Part shown: positions 24,858-33,153 of the stretch, piece after piece
Layout: every line of letters starts with the position of its first letter
How positions within the stretch are numbered: the stretch's first letter is position 1
Origin: Fervidobacterium gondwanense DSM 13020
GTDB lineage: Bacteria > Thermotogota > Thermotogae > Thermotogales > Fervidobacteriaceae
DNA: 64,000 bases
Direction of reading: 5' to 3'
Assembly: GCF_900143265.1 (NCBI RefSeq)
Contig: NZ_FRDJ01000001.1
Location: 372,001 to 436,000, forward strand
The notes under the pieces: model-generated
What the model saw: only the letters and a program-made list of their open reading frames with translations
Databases searched by the model: none
Told to the model about the DNA's origin: nothing
Translations under genes and position numbers: made by a program

Positions 24858-27206
24858 TTGGAAAGATTTGCAAGGTGGTATGTAGAAAGGATACTAAAAA
24901 ACTCTAAGAGGGTAATTATCACACTCTTTATAATCTCGATTGTTCTCGGCATTTACGCAGCATTTTCGCTCAAAGTAAATGCCGACATAACAGGTCTCGC
25001 TCCAAAAGATGACCCAAGATTCCAAGATTTGGTAAAGTACACCTCAGAGAAGGTGACATCAAATACTCTCATTATTGCCATTTCAGGAACTAAGAACCAT
25101 GATCCTGATTCGATCGCTCAAAAATTTAAAGAAACATTTGAAAAGAGTGGTTATGTATATCAAGCTGAACCTTTTGATAATCCAGAAACTCTCGTAAAAT
25201 ATGGAATGTTAGCATTAAGCGAAAGCTCTGTCGGAGACACTATAAAGTACTATCAGTCACTTACAAAAGTTGAACCAAGAACGCTTGTAGACTTCCGTTT
25301 TTGGAGAAATATAGGTGTGGCAGTGTATGACTTAAACAGCTATTTGGAAAGCCTTGTTGAAAAAGTTGGCATCAAAAAATACTACCTCCTCTCTCCTGAC
25401 AAAGATTTAATGGTAATGAATTTCTCCATGAAAAAACCGATGTCAGACGTAAAGTTTGTCACGGAAGCTGTTGAAAAGCTCAAAATCGAAGCAAAAAAGA
25501 TAGAGGAAAAAGAGAAACTAACTGTTTACTTCACAGGTGGCGTTATGTCTGCTTACGAATCTAATATACAAGCCAGCAAGGATTTCACGCTGACAACGTT
25601 CATTTCAATAGCAGCTATAGTAGTGATAATCCTCTTAGGATTTGGAAACGTATTAGAACTTTTGATACTTTTCGCTGGATTAATAATGTCTATGGCAATA
25701 ACTCTCGGACTGATAGCTGTATTTTTGAGAGAGTTGAATATTGTAACAACATTTGTCAACGCGATGCTTCTCGGAATGGGTATAGACTATGCAATGTACA
25801 TAGTCACAAGGATCCAGGAAAGATTTAACATAGATGGAATTTCTCAAAAGAGTATAATCGAAGCATTCGTAGAAAATTTCAGACCTGCATTTATCTCAAT
25901 GCTGACAACAGCTCTCGCATTCTTGGGAATGCTTTTAAGTCCTTCGAACGCAATTAAGCAGATGGGAATCTCTGTTTCGCTTGGTGTTTCGGTGTATTTC
26001 TTCGTATTCAACACATTTGTTCCAATCATGCACGATAAATTTATAAACAAATTCAGGAAAAGAGAAAGAGATACCTATATACGTATAGTGGATATCGTAA
26101 GAAAAAGCCGCGTATTAATGACCTTCACAATAATCCTCACATTAATACTAACAGGTATAGGTGTTTATTCGATATTGCACTTTTCTTACACTACGTCCAG
26201 TCTTATCCCGGAAAAATCTGAAACAAATATTGCAAGCAAGATTATTTCAGAGAAATTCGGAAGCGTTGCATCAAGCGATGTAGTCATAGCCGCCGAAAGT
26301 TCCGAAAAATTATCCGATTACATTAACAAACTCAAAGAAAGAGGGCTTATAACGTCAGATTTTTCGATACTTACGTTTATTCAAAACCCAGAAAAGGTAG
26401 CTGAAGAACATTCAAATATATACCTTGAGGTGCTCAAACTCACAAATACGCCTTTCTTAGAAGTTCTATTCAAGAAGCACGGTCTTTACGAAAGTTTCGT
26501 ATCAACAGTTGACGTGATAAAGAATATATCGAACTTGGAAGACCTCTTCAAAATCATGGAGAAGGATATACCGAGCCTTTTCTATACCGACATAACCGGT
26601 AAGAGATTACTCTTAGCATATGTTACGCCATCTGTGAATATATGGGAAGGAAATAACATTAGAATATTTTTTGATTCAATGAAAGATTACAAGGTCTACG
26701 GTTACTCTGTTTTGTTCTACAACATAATCAACGAGCTGCTGATGTCTACAATATTAGTTTTTGGATTGGTTCTTATAATTGAAATAATCGTGCTTTATAT
26801 GGATTTTAGGAATTTTGGGAAAGCGCTTAATATAATAGTTTTAACTATGTTAAATGCGGTCGCTGCTCTTGGCATTTCTTACATCGTTGGAATCAAGACC
26901 ACATTTATAACCTTCTTGACGTTACCGATATTCTTAGGCATAGGTGTCGACAGTTTAGTTGAGTTTGACCATAGCGTCAAATACGGTAAGGAAAGTATAA
27001 TAAAGACTGAAAAAGCTGTCATTATGTCGATACTTACAACCGTCTCATCTTTTGCAAGTTTCCTCGTTGCTCGCGGTCAGCTGTTACGAGAGTTTGGTTT
27101 TGTGACATCGGCCGGGCTTTTGGGAAGCCTATTCATTTCATTCTTCTGGTATCTAAACATGACAGAAGCCCTTCAAAAATCTCGGGAAAAAGGAAAGCAA
27201 AGGTAG
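24858..27206 (+). CDS. RND superfamily (MMPL-type) exporter
   Basis: A 782-residue membrane protein with two similar halves. Each half has one N-terminal helix, a large extracytoplasmic domain and a cluster of five helices. The first half carries GMGIDYAMYIVTRIQERF and the second GIGVDSLVEFDHSVKYG. These GxGxD segments in helix 4 supply the proton-relay Asp typical of RND/MMPL proteins. Relatives export lipids, hopanoids or drugs using the proton gradient. The start is TTG 24858, eight bases after GGAGGTC. Genes for a glycosyltransferase and small membrane proteins next to it hint at a lipid or envelope-glycan substrate, which is an inference. Confidence 0.88.
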   Translation: MERFARWYVERILKNSKRVIITLFIISIVLGIYAAFSLKVNADITGLAPKDDPRFQDLVKYTSEKVTSNTLIIAISGTKNHDPDSIAQKFKETFEKSGYVYQAEPFDNPETLVKYGMLALSESSVGDTIKYYQSLTKVEPRTLVDFRFWRNIGVAVYDLNSYLESLVEKVGIKKYYLLSPDKDLMVMNFSMKKPMSDVKFVTEAVEKLKIEAKKIEEKEKLTVYFTGGVMSAYESNIQASKDFTLTTFISIAAIVVIILLGFGNVLELLILFAGLIMSMAITLGLIAVFLRELNIVTTFVNAMLLGMGIDYAMYIVTRIQERFNIDGISQKSIIEAFVENFRPAFISMLTTALAFLGMLLSPSNAIKQMGISVSLGVSVYFFVFNTFVPIMHDKFINKFRKRERDTYIRIVDIVRKSRVLMTFTIILTLILTGIGVYSILHFSYTTSSLIPEKSETNIASKIISEKFGSVASSDVVIAAESSEKLSDYINKLKERGLITSDFSILTFIQNPEKVAEEHSNIYLEVLKLTNTPFLEVLFKKHGLYESFVSTVDVIKNISNLEDLFKIMEKDIPSLFYTDITGKRLLLAYVTPSVNIWEGNNIRIFFDSMKDYKVYGYSVLFYNIINELLMSTILVFGLVLIIEIIVLYMDFRNFGKALNIIVLTMLNAVAALGISYIVGIKTTFITFLTLPIFLGIGVDSLVEFDHSVKYGKESIIKTEKAVIMSILTTVSSFASFLVARGQLLREFGFVTSAGLLGSLFISFFWYLNMTEALQKSREKGKQR

Positions 27207-27237
27207 AGAACGATAAAACAGACAAGGGTGAAACATT

Positions 27238-28455
27238 GTGAGAGTACTGATGATTTCTGATACGTATATTCCTCAGATCAACGGCGTTGCTACTTCGATT
27301 TATCTGTCAAAAAAATACCTTGAAATGCGAGGTCATCAGGTTTACATAGTAGCTCCTGTTGCACCAGAAGATGATAAGAGTGTTCTCGTTGTCCCGGGAA
27401 TGCCTTTTTTGCTTGAAAAACAGCATCGGGTTGTATTTGCAAATCATATAAAAATACTTGAATTCGCACTTGAGCATAAGATAGACGTGCTCCACAGTCA
27501 TGATCCATTAGCACTTGGAATTAGAGCTTTGAAGGTTCAGAAAGATTTGAAATTACCGCACGTCCACACTTACCACACGTTGCTCACTGAGTATAGACAC
27601 TACGTCCCACCACCGCTCACACCAGACAGAAGATCTGTGGAAGAATTTTCGAGGTGGTTCTGTAACAAGGTGAACACTGTCATCGCACCGACTAAAGAGA
27701 TTAAAGACGAATTGATAAGCTACGGTGTGGAAAGACCTATCGAAGTACTGCCTACAGGTATAGATACCATTGATTTTTCCAAGCCTGCGCAAAGAGACAT
27801 CAGGGCTGAATATAACATCCCGAACGACGCTATATTGCTAATGTACGCCGGCAGATTGGCAAAAGAAAAAAATTTGGAATTCCTTTCAAAAGTAGTTTCA
27901 AAACACATGCATAATAACAGCCAGATTTGGTTCCTAATAGTAGGTGACGGTCCTGAGAGGAAAGAGCTTGAAAGATATTTCGAAGAGGAAGGACTTTCAA
28001 ATAGGGTAATATTCACAGGGTATGTACCACATAAAGAAATTAAGGACTATTATAAAGCTGCGGACTTATTCGTATTTGCATCGTTAACCGAAACTCAGGG
28101 TCTTGTTGTCCTCGAAGCATTAGCAAGCGGCACACCCGTTGTTGCTATCGCATACAAGGGTATAGCCAATGTTCTGGTAAACGGAGAGGGAGCAATAACA
28201 ACAGGCATAAACGAGGAAGAATTTTATGACGCCATAGCAAAAGCACTCGAAGAAAAAGAATTCCTCTCAGTAAAGGGCATTGAGTACGTTGAAAAACATT
28301 GGTCAATGAATACAATGGCTGAAAGACTTGAAAAGATATATTCGAAGGCGATAGCAGAAGGATACATAGACTTCCACATGCCTTCGATTATTAACACGTC
28401 TCTTCAGCTTAAAATTAGTAGGCTATTTAAGAAATTTTTGGAACTATTTGACTAA
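27238..28455 (+). CDS. GT4 family glycosyltransferase
   Basis: A 405-residue GT-B fold enzyme. The N-terminal domain starts RVLMISDTYIPQINGVATSI, with the glycine loop of GT4 enzymes, then VLHSHDPLALG and HVHTYHTLLTEYRHYV. The C-terminal domain has LLMYAGRLAKEKNLEFL and the EX7E motif in FVFASLTETQGLVVLEALASGTPVV. Close relatives include diacylglycerol glucosyltransferases of Gram-positives and Thermotoga, so a glycolipid acceptor is likely but unproven. The start is GTG 27238 after GGGTGAAACATT. It is the last gene of the long plus-strand run and ends two bases from the convergent rsgA stop. Confidence 0.88.
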   Translation: MRVLMISDTYIPQINGVATSIYLSKKYLEMRGHQVYIVAPVAPEDDKSVLVVPGMPFLLEKQHRVVFANHIKILEFALEHKIDVLHSHDPLALGIRALKVQKDLKLPHVHTYHTLLTEYRHYVPPPLTPDRRSVEEFSRWFCNKVNTVIAPTKEIKDELISYGVERPIEVLPTGIDTIDFSKPAQRDIRAEYNIPNDAILLMYAGRLAKEKNLEFLSKVVSKHMHNNSQIWFLIVGDGPERKELERYFEEEGLSNRVIFTGYVPHKEIKDYYKAADLFVFASLTETQGLVVLEALASGTPVVAIAYKGIANVLVNGEGAITTGINEEEFYDAIAKALEEKEFLSVKGIEYVEKHWSMNTMAERLEKIYSKAIAEGYIDFHMPSIINTSLQLKISRLFKKFLELFD

Positions 28456-28457
28456 TG

Positions 28458-29339
28458 CTAAACCGCTTGTTCTTCTTCAAGCTCGGTCAGAAATTTTAAG
28501 TAGCTCTCGTATCTGCTTTCAGGGATTTTCCCTTTTTCAACGAGTCTTTTTACATGGCATTCTGGCTCGTCTACGTGTAAACAATCAGGGAAGAAACACT
28601 TCTCGTTATCGAATTCCACAAACAGATCTCTGAGTTCGATCGGTTGTATGTGCGAAATTTCAAGGCTCGCAAAACCTGGCGTGTCAACCACCCAACCGCC
28701 AGAAGAGATTCTCAAAAGCTCTGCAGCGGTTGTGGTATGTTTGCCGCGCTCAAGTTTTTCAGAGATTTCGCCAGTTCTCAGTTTCAAATTTTCATCAATT
28801 GCATTTAAAAGACTGCTTTTTCCAACACCCGACATTCCTGCAAAAACAGATACCTTGCCATGTAGCTTATCTTTCAACTCATCGACACCAATCTTCTGAA
28901 GTGCACTCGTCTTAATTATGGGATACAACTTTCCGTAAATACTCTCAAATTCAGATATCTCCTCTTGACTTAACAAATCAACTTTATTGAGGACAATTAC
29001 TATTGGGAGATTTTCGTACTCAACAAGGACAATGAACCTATCGAGTATGTCGTATGGCACTTGCGGCTTTTCCAATGTAGTTACTATAACAACTTGATCA
29101 ACATTTGCAACACTGGGTTTTTTAAGCTCATTATTTCTGTTCAATATATTTTCGATAACGCCCTCATTTTTCACGATATGCAAGTACTCAACGATATCAC
29201 CAACGATAGGTCTTATACCTTGCTTCTTGAATTTGCCACGCAATTTGCAGAGCAAACGTTCTCCATTTTCCAAATCCTCAACGACAAGGAGGTTCGAATA
29301 GAACTTGACAACTCTTGCGAATTTTCTTTCAGACTTCAC
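28458..29339 (-). CDS. rsgA: Ribosome small-subunit-dependent GTPase A
   Basis: A circularly permuted GTPase that helps late maturation of the 30S subunit. An N-terminal OB fold (residues 1-70) is followed by G4 (VLNKVD), G1 (AGMSGVGKSSLLNAI), G3 (DTPGFASLEI), and a C-terminal zinc motif built from CFFPDCLHVDEPECHVK, with three Cys and one His. The 293-residue length is typical. The GTG at 29339 lies two bases after the stop of the PASTA gene, whose last codons hold GGGAGGTC as ribosome binding site. The order rlmN-PASTA-rsgA mirrors Firmicutes loci. Confidence 0.93.
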   Translation of the reverse strand: MKSERKFARVVKFYSNLLVVEDLENGERLLCKLRGKFKKQGIRPIVGDIVEYLHIVKNEGVIENILNRNNELKKPSVANVDQVVIVTTLEKPQVPYDILDRFIVLVEYENLPIVIVLNKVDLLSQEEISEFESIYGKLYPIIKTSALQKIGVDELKDKLHGKVSVFAGMSGVGKSSLLNAIDENLKLRTGEISEKLERGKHTTTAAELLRISSGGWVVDTPGFASLEISHIQPIELRDLFVEFDNEKCFFPDCLHVDEPECHVKRLVEKGKIPESRYESYLKFLTELEEEQAV

Positions 29340-29341
29340 GG

Positions 29342-30100
29342 CTAAAACTGACCTCCCTGTGTTGTTTCAGCTGAACTTTCTTGCCCATTTTCAAAACTAC
29401 CAGCGCCCTCTTCCTGTTGAAGTTGCTCCGACTGATTTTCTAAACTCTGGGACGTTCCCTGAGAAGACTCAATCGGTATCTCCGGTGGTATGACGTCAAC
29501 CGGTAACGATACATCCGTTGAAGGTTCTGACTCTTCAGATGAAGTCGTAGGCTGCTGGATTACAGATGCAGTTCCACTGCTAATAAACAAAGTCACCAAA
29601 TCTCCGTTCTTAACCTTGTTACCGGAAGTTGGCGCAGTAGAGATGACAACACCGTTTATCCCGGGTTCATTTGTGTTCCTGACGATAGTGCTAACACCTA
29701 TCAATTCAAGAATATTCTGCACGCTTTTGTACCAGATGCCTTTGAAGTCAGGCAATATAATGCTCTTTTCTACTATGCTCTGTGCAAAGAGCTTCACTTT
29801 CCTACCTTGTTTAACCACAGTATTGCCTGGCGGGTCCATTTTGATGACTCTTCCGCTTTCGCCAATTATTTCAACCCTAAAACCTTTCTTTGATAGCTCG
29901 TCTTTAGCTACCTGAACGTCCACCCCAACATAATTAGGAAGCAGTGCGGTCCCTTTTCGAGCATCTACGTACATCACAAGATAAAAAGCAAGAAATCCCA
30001 GAAAACTTCCGGCGAATATTGTTAGTATCAACAGTATTAAAGACCTTGCGGGTGCGAAATGTCCACGTTTCATATTTCCTTTCGCTCTCTTATCTATCAA
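29342..30100 (-). CDS. PASTA-domain membrane protein without a kinase domain
   Basis: A 252-residue protein: short basic cytoplasmic tail, one membrane helix (SLILLILTIFAGSFLGFLAFYLV), then two PASTA repeats at about residues 50-115 and 116-180. The first has LPNYVGVDVQVAKDELSKKGF and the second LPDFKGIWYKSVQNILELIG. A Ser/Gln/Glu-rich tail ends the protein. PASTA domains bind peptidoglycan or muropeptides and normally form the sensor of PrkC/PknB Ser/Thr kinases or the tail of PBPs. No kinase residues exist here and no phosphatase gene is adjacent. TTG 30100 follows GGAGGGATATGC; ATG 30073 (MKRGH) is an alternative. It lies between rlmN and rsgA. Confidence 0.85.
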   Translation of the reverse strand: MIDKRAKGNMKRGHFAPARSLILLILTIFAGSFLGFLAFYLVMYVDARKGTALLPNYVGVDVQVAKDELSKKGFRVEIIGESGRVIKMDPPGNTVVKQGRKVKLFAQSIVEKSIILPDFKGIWYKSVQNILELIGVSTIVRNTNEPGINGVVISTAPTSGNKVKNGDLVTLFISSGTASVIQQPTTSSEESEPSTDVSLPVDVIPPEIPIESSQGTSQSLENQSEQLQQEEGAGSFENGQESSAETTQGGQF

Positions 30101-30129
30101 GCATATCCCTCCAATTACAAGTTTTGTGT

Positions 30130-31179
30130 TTATGCTTTTTTCTTATCTATATGCCTTCTCCTCAGCTGACCACACGCGGCATCTATATCCGTACCCTTTT
30201 CTTTTCGTATCTCGTTTTCTATATTGTGCTTATCTAAAACCTCTTTGAACCTCTCGATAGCCCAGTGGTGCGGCCGCTCCATTTTAATCTCGCCAATGGT
30301 CGGTACCGGGTTAATAGGAATTAGGTTTACATAAGCTCCCATGCCCCTGAGAAGCTCTGCCAATTTCTCAGCATCGTCTACAAAATCATTGAATTCCCTG
30401 ATGAGAATGTACTCGAAAGTTACTCTGTTTTTTGTAATCCTTTGATATTCTTTTGCAGCATGAATTATTTCTTCTACAGAGTACTTTTTGTTCATAGGTA
30501 CTATCATATCTCTTTTAAAGTTCGTTGGCGCATGTAGTGATATAGCGAGCTTGACTTCCGGTAAGTCGTTGCCAAGTTGCACTATCCTCTCAGGGATTCC
30601 AACGGTAGAGATGGAAATCCTCCTCATACTCATGTTTTTGCCCTTCTTGTGATTCAACATCTTAACACTCTTAACAACTTCGTTGTAGTTCAGCAGAGGC
30701 TCTCCCATGCCCATGTAAACCACATTCCCTATGTTCACGCGTCTTTCCTTTTCCATAGCTATCACTTGTGCAACTATCTCACCAGCTGAAAGATTCCTAA
30801 CAAATCCGCTTTGCCCAGTCGCACAAAAAGCGCACTTTGCAGGACAGCCAACCTGCGATGAGATACAGGCCGTTACCCTATCAGGATGAAATAGCAAAAC
30901 GGATTCTATCGTGTTTCCATCTTCGAGCTTCCAAAGAAATTTCGTAGTCTTGTCTATCTGAGAAATCTGCATATCGAGAAGCTCCGGGATATTGATCAAA
31001 AATCTATCACTGAGAGCTTCCCTGTGCTCTTTTGAAAGGTTTGTCATTTCACTGAAAGAAAAGACTTTCTTTTTGTAAATCCAGTCCCAAACCTGATCCA
31101 CTCTGAATTTCTCCAATCCGAGCTTATTAAACTCTTCAATTAATTCTTCGTAACTGAAATCCAGTAAATTCTTCCTCAT
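30130..31179 (-). CDS. rlmN: 23S rRNA (adenine(2503)-C2)-methyltransferase
   Basis: A radical-SAM enzyme that methylates C2 of A2503 in 23S rRNA, and A37 of some tRNAs. The iron-sulphur motif is CPAKCAFCATGQSGFVRNL. GNVVYMGMGEPLLNYN and RRISISTVGIPERI are strong RlmN signatures. The C-terminal catalytic Cys lies in DIDAACGQLRRRH. The longest frame begins at 31239, but ATG 31179 follows AGAGGTGGTAGTAGT and starts the conserved MRKNLLDFSYEELIEEF segment. Length is 349 residues. It is downstream of two other radical-SAM genes. Confidence 0.94.
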   Translation of the reverse strand: MRKNLLDFSYEELIEEFNKLGLEKFRVDQVWDWIYKKKVFSFSEMTNLSKEHREALSDRFLINIPELLDMQISQIDKTTKFLWKLEDGNTIESVLLFHPDRVTACISSQVGCPAKCAFCATGQSGFVRNLSAGEIVAQVIAMEKERRVNIGNVVYMGMGEPLLNYNEVVKSVKMLNHKKGKNMSMRRISISTVGIPERIVQLGNDLPEVKLAISLHAPTNFKRDMIVPMNKKYSVEEIIHAAKEYQRITKNRVTFEYILIREFNDFVDDAEKLAELLRGMGAYVNLIPINPVPTIGEIKMERPHHWAIERFKEVLDKHNIENEIRKEKGTDIDAACGQLRRRHIDKKKA

Positions 31180-31217
31180 ACTACTACCACCTCTATTCGA
31201 TTCAAACATTGTCTTTA

Positions 31218-31979
31218 CTATTTTACATAGAATGAACAACAGCCTGTTTTGTCGTAACTTTTATTGACAGGCTTTACAACAAAATCAACTTTTCCGCACA
31301 ATCTCTTTTGTAGTTCTTTTCTGTACTCTCCTTTCGGATGCATACACCCTAAAACCACGTTTTCAAAAATTTCTCTCGCCTTATCGAAAACTTTTACAAC
31401 ATCATCTATGTCAGGTGCTGGGCAATTTTGAAACGCTGTATTCGGCGTAGGTATAAAGATGTTCAGAACGATACTTTTGAAATACTTAGAGAGCATTTCA
31501 AGGGCTGTATATTCGTGACTCATTTTACCACATAACACACCGATTGTGATGTGTGGAACTTTCTTCACTTTCAGAGGCAGAACACTTTGCAATATCTGTT
31601 CTGGTGTGCGCTCTATGCCGTAGATTTGTTTCAAGACATTTTCATCGCCGTAGAAATCAAAACTGATCAAATCAGCAACGTTTTCCAGTTCAAAAGGCGG
31701 ATCTTTCGGAAAGCCGATATGGAAGTTATAGGTCAAGTCATACTTTTCTTTCATCGTTTTCAAAAATTCCAGATACTCTCCAAACGGTATCTCGCCATTT
31801 GGAAGCATCCCGCCACTAACCAAAAACGACTTATACTTCTCGGCATATTTCTCAATTTCACTAACGTGAACCATGTGTTTTACGTAATGTCCACCGCAAT
31901 GAGCACAGTTAAGTGGACAGCCTTTTGTTACAGATATTGGTAATGTTGCTGATGGATCAATGCCTACGTAACAGCTCAA
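31218..31979 (-). CDS. Uncharacterised radical-SAM protein
   Basis: A protein of 253 residues with the radical-SAM cluster motif CPLNCAHCGGHYV near the N-terminus, LVSGGMLPNGE, and a barrel with DLISFDFYGDENVLKQIYG and HITIGVLCGKM. Three further Cys occur near the C-terminus (RLCGKVDF and TGCCSFYV), which could bind an auxiliary cluster or metal. It resembles the biotin-synthase-like superfamily in layout, but I cannot name the reaction. The frame can start at TTG 31994, ATG 31988 or TTG 31979. I prefer 31979, eight bases after GGAG and overlapping the upstream stop as TTGA. Translational coupling with the COG1313 gene suggests a shared pathway. Confidence 0.75.
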   Translation of the reverse strand: MSCYVGIDPSATLPISVTKGCPLNCAHCGGHYVKHMVHVSEIEKYAEKYKSFLVSGGMLPNGEIPFGEYLEFLKTMKEKYDLTYNFHIGFPKDPPFELENVADLISFDFYGDENVLKQIYGIERTPEQILQSVLPLKVKKVPHITIGVLCGKMSHEYTALEMLSKYFKSIVLNIFIPTPNTAFQNCPAPDIDDVVKVFDKAREIFENVVLGCMHPKGEYRKELQKRLCGKVDFVVKPVNKSYDKTGCCSFYVK

Positions 31980-32884
31980 ATTCTGCATCTCCAATCTACT
32001 GGAAAGGTTGTAACACGTTCTTTTTCATCAAGCTGCATCCAACCATCTAAATCAAGTTCTATGAGCTTATCGAGTGCACTCTCGTATTCATCTTTAGTGA
32101 TTTTCCTATTGATCAGTTCGTCCTGCTTCGCCCCAAAATGCGGTATGTACTGAGACATCAGCGCAACAGAAATCTTCTTATCAAGTGATGCGATAAACTC
32201 TAGCGCTCTATCGTGACCGCTGACGTTGTTTGGAAGGACCAAAATCCTGACTATTAGACCCCTCATCTTCTCTTCGTCAAAAGGACCAACCTGCCTGTAC
32301 ATTTCACGTATGGCTTTCTGAGTAACATCCCAGTAATCAGGTACTTTAGAATATTGCATTCCATAACTATTGTCAGTATACCTAATGTCAGCAAGATATA
32401 TATCTACGTACCCTTCAAGTGCCTTTATCACTTCAACACGCTCGTAACTTGATGTATTATACACAACAGGAAGCTTGAAACCTCTTTCCCTTGCTATATC
32501 GAGTGCCTTTACTATCCAGGGAATATGTGGTGTTGGTGTTACAAGGTCCAACGTTTGAGCACCAGCTTCTTGAACTCTTAAGAACGCGCAAGCGAGTTCT
32601 TCTGCGGATATCTCGAAACCGACACCTTTCTGAGAAAACCCCATGTTTTGGCAGTAAATACACTTCATCTGGCAGCCGGAGAAAAAGACAGCACCCGCAC
32701 CGTTCTCGCCAGAAAGCGGTGGCTCTTCTCCCTTGTGCAAGACTATATTTGAAACCTTCGGCAAATACCCAACACCGCAGATGCCTTTGGTAGTCCTTCT
32801 ATCCACTTGGCACATCCGAGGACAGAGCGTGCAACTTTCTAAAATCTCCAAATTTGACAACGACTTTAATTCGACACTTTCCAT
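31976..32884 (-). CDS. Radical-SAM protein of the PflX/COG1313 type
   Basis: A 302-residue protein. An N-terminal Cys-rich segment (ESCTLCPRMCQVDR followed by GICGVG) is typical of COG1313 proteins. The radical-SAM motif GCQMKCIYCQN follows, then TLDLVTPTPHIPWI and VVYNTSSYERVE. The family is annotated as pyruvate formate-lyase-activating-enzyme-like, but no glycyl-radical enzyme is nearby and the function is unknown. ATG 32884 lies eight bases after AGGAGTG; a GTG one codon upstream is equally possible. The longer frame up to 32950 runs through its own promoter. It is the first gene of the minus-strand run leading to rsgA. Confidence 0.82.
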   Translation of the reverse strand: MESVELKSLSNLEILESCTLCPRMCQVDRRTTKGICGVGYLPKVSNIVLHKGEEPPLSGENGAGAVFFSGCQMKCIYCQNMGFSQKGVGFEISAEELACAFLRVQEAGAQTLDLVTPTPHIPWIVKALDIARERGFKLPVVYNTSSYERVEVIKALEGYVDIYLADIRYTDNSYGMQYSKVPDYWDVTQKAIREMYRQVGPFDEEKMRGLIVRILVLPNNVSGHDRALEFIASLDKKISVALMSQYIPHFGAKQDELINRKITKDEYESALDKLIELDLDGWMQLDEKERVTTFPVDWRCRI

Positions 32885-32934
32885 CACAGTTTCACTCCTA
32901 ACCATTTCGAATTGAAGAATTATCCATTTAACAA

Positions 32935-32962
32935 TTATATCATGTAGCATCGATGCATGAAT
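32935..32962 (-). promoter_or_regulatory. Promoter of the radical-SAM/rlmN/PASTA/rsgA run
   Basis: On the minus strand TTCATG (32962-32957), 16 bases, then TATAAT (32940-32935). The spacer contains the 10-bp palindrome GCATCGATGC. The -10 lies about 50 bases upstream of the start at 32884. Confidence 0.5.
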
Positions 32963-32988
32963 TGATTTTTTGTATACGTTGTGTTGTG

Positions 32989-33057
32989 TATACTTTAAGA
33001 AAAATGCATTTTTCTGAACAATTTAGGAGTGTATATTCTAAGGTTGTGTGTTATAAT
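32989..33057 (+). promoter_or_regulatory. Two candidate -10 elements upstream of the M42 peptidase gene, flanking an 18-bp palindrome
   Basis: TATACT at 32989-32994 and the extended -10 TGTTATAAT at 33049-33057 both face right. Between them lies the perfect palindrome AGAAAAATGCATTTTTCT (32998-33015), a plausible operator. GTATAC occurs at 32972-32977 and 32988-32993. Confidence 0.45.
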
Positions 33058-33153
33058 AATTCTAAAGGATGTTAGGAAAGCTAACATGAGTTAAGAATTA
33101 ACCATCATATATCGTAAAATACCAAAAATCGTTATCGAACGGGGGTGTTTGTG

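Noticed and set aside
31976-32884. COG1313 radical-SAM protein as the AmmeMemoRadiSam partner of the AMMECR1 gene
   Set aside because: Its N-terminal Cys pattern and lack of the longer spacing of the COG1180 partner mark it as PflX-like; it is also 11 kb away on the other strand.
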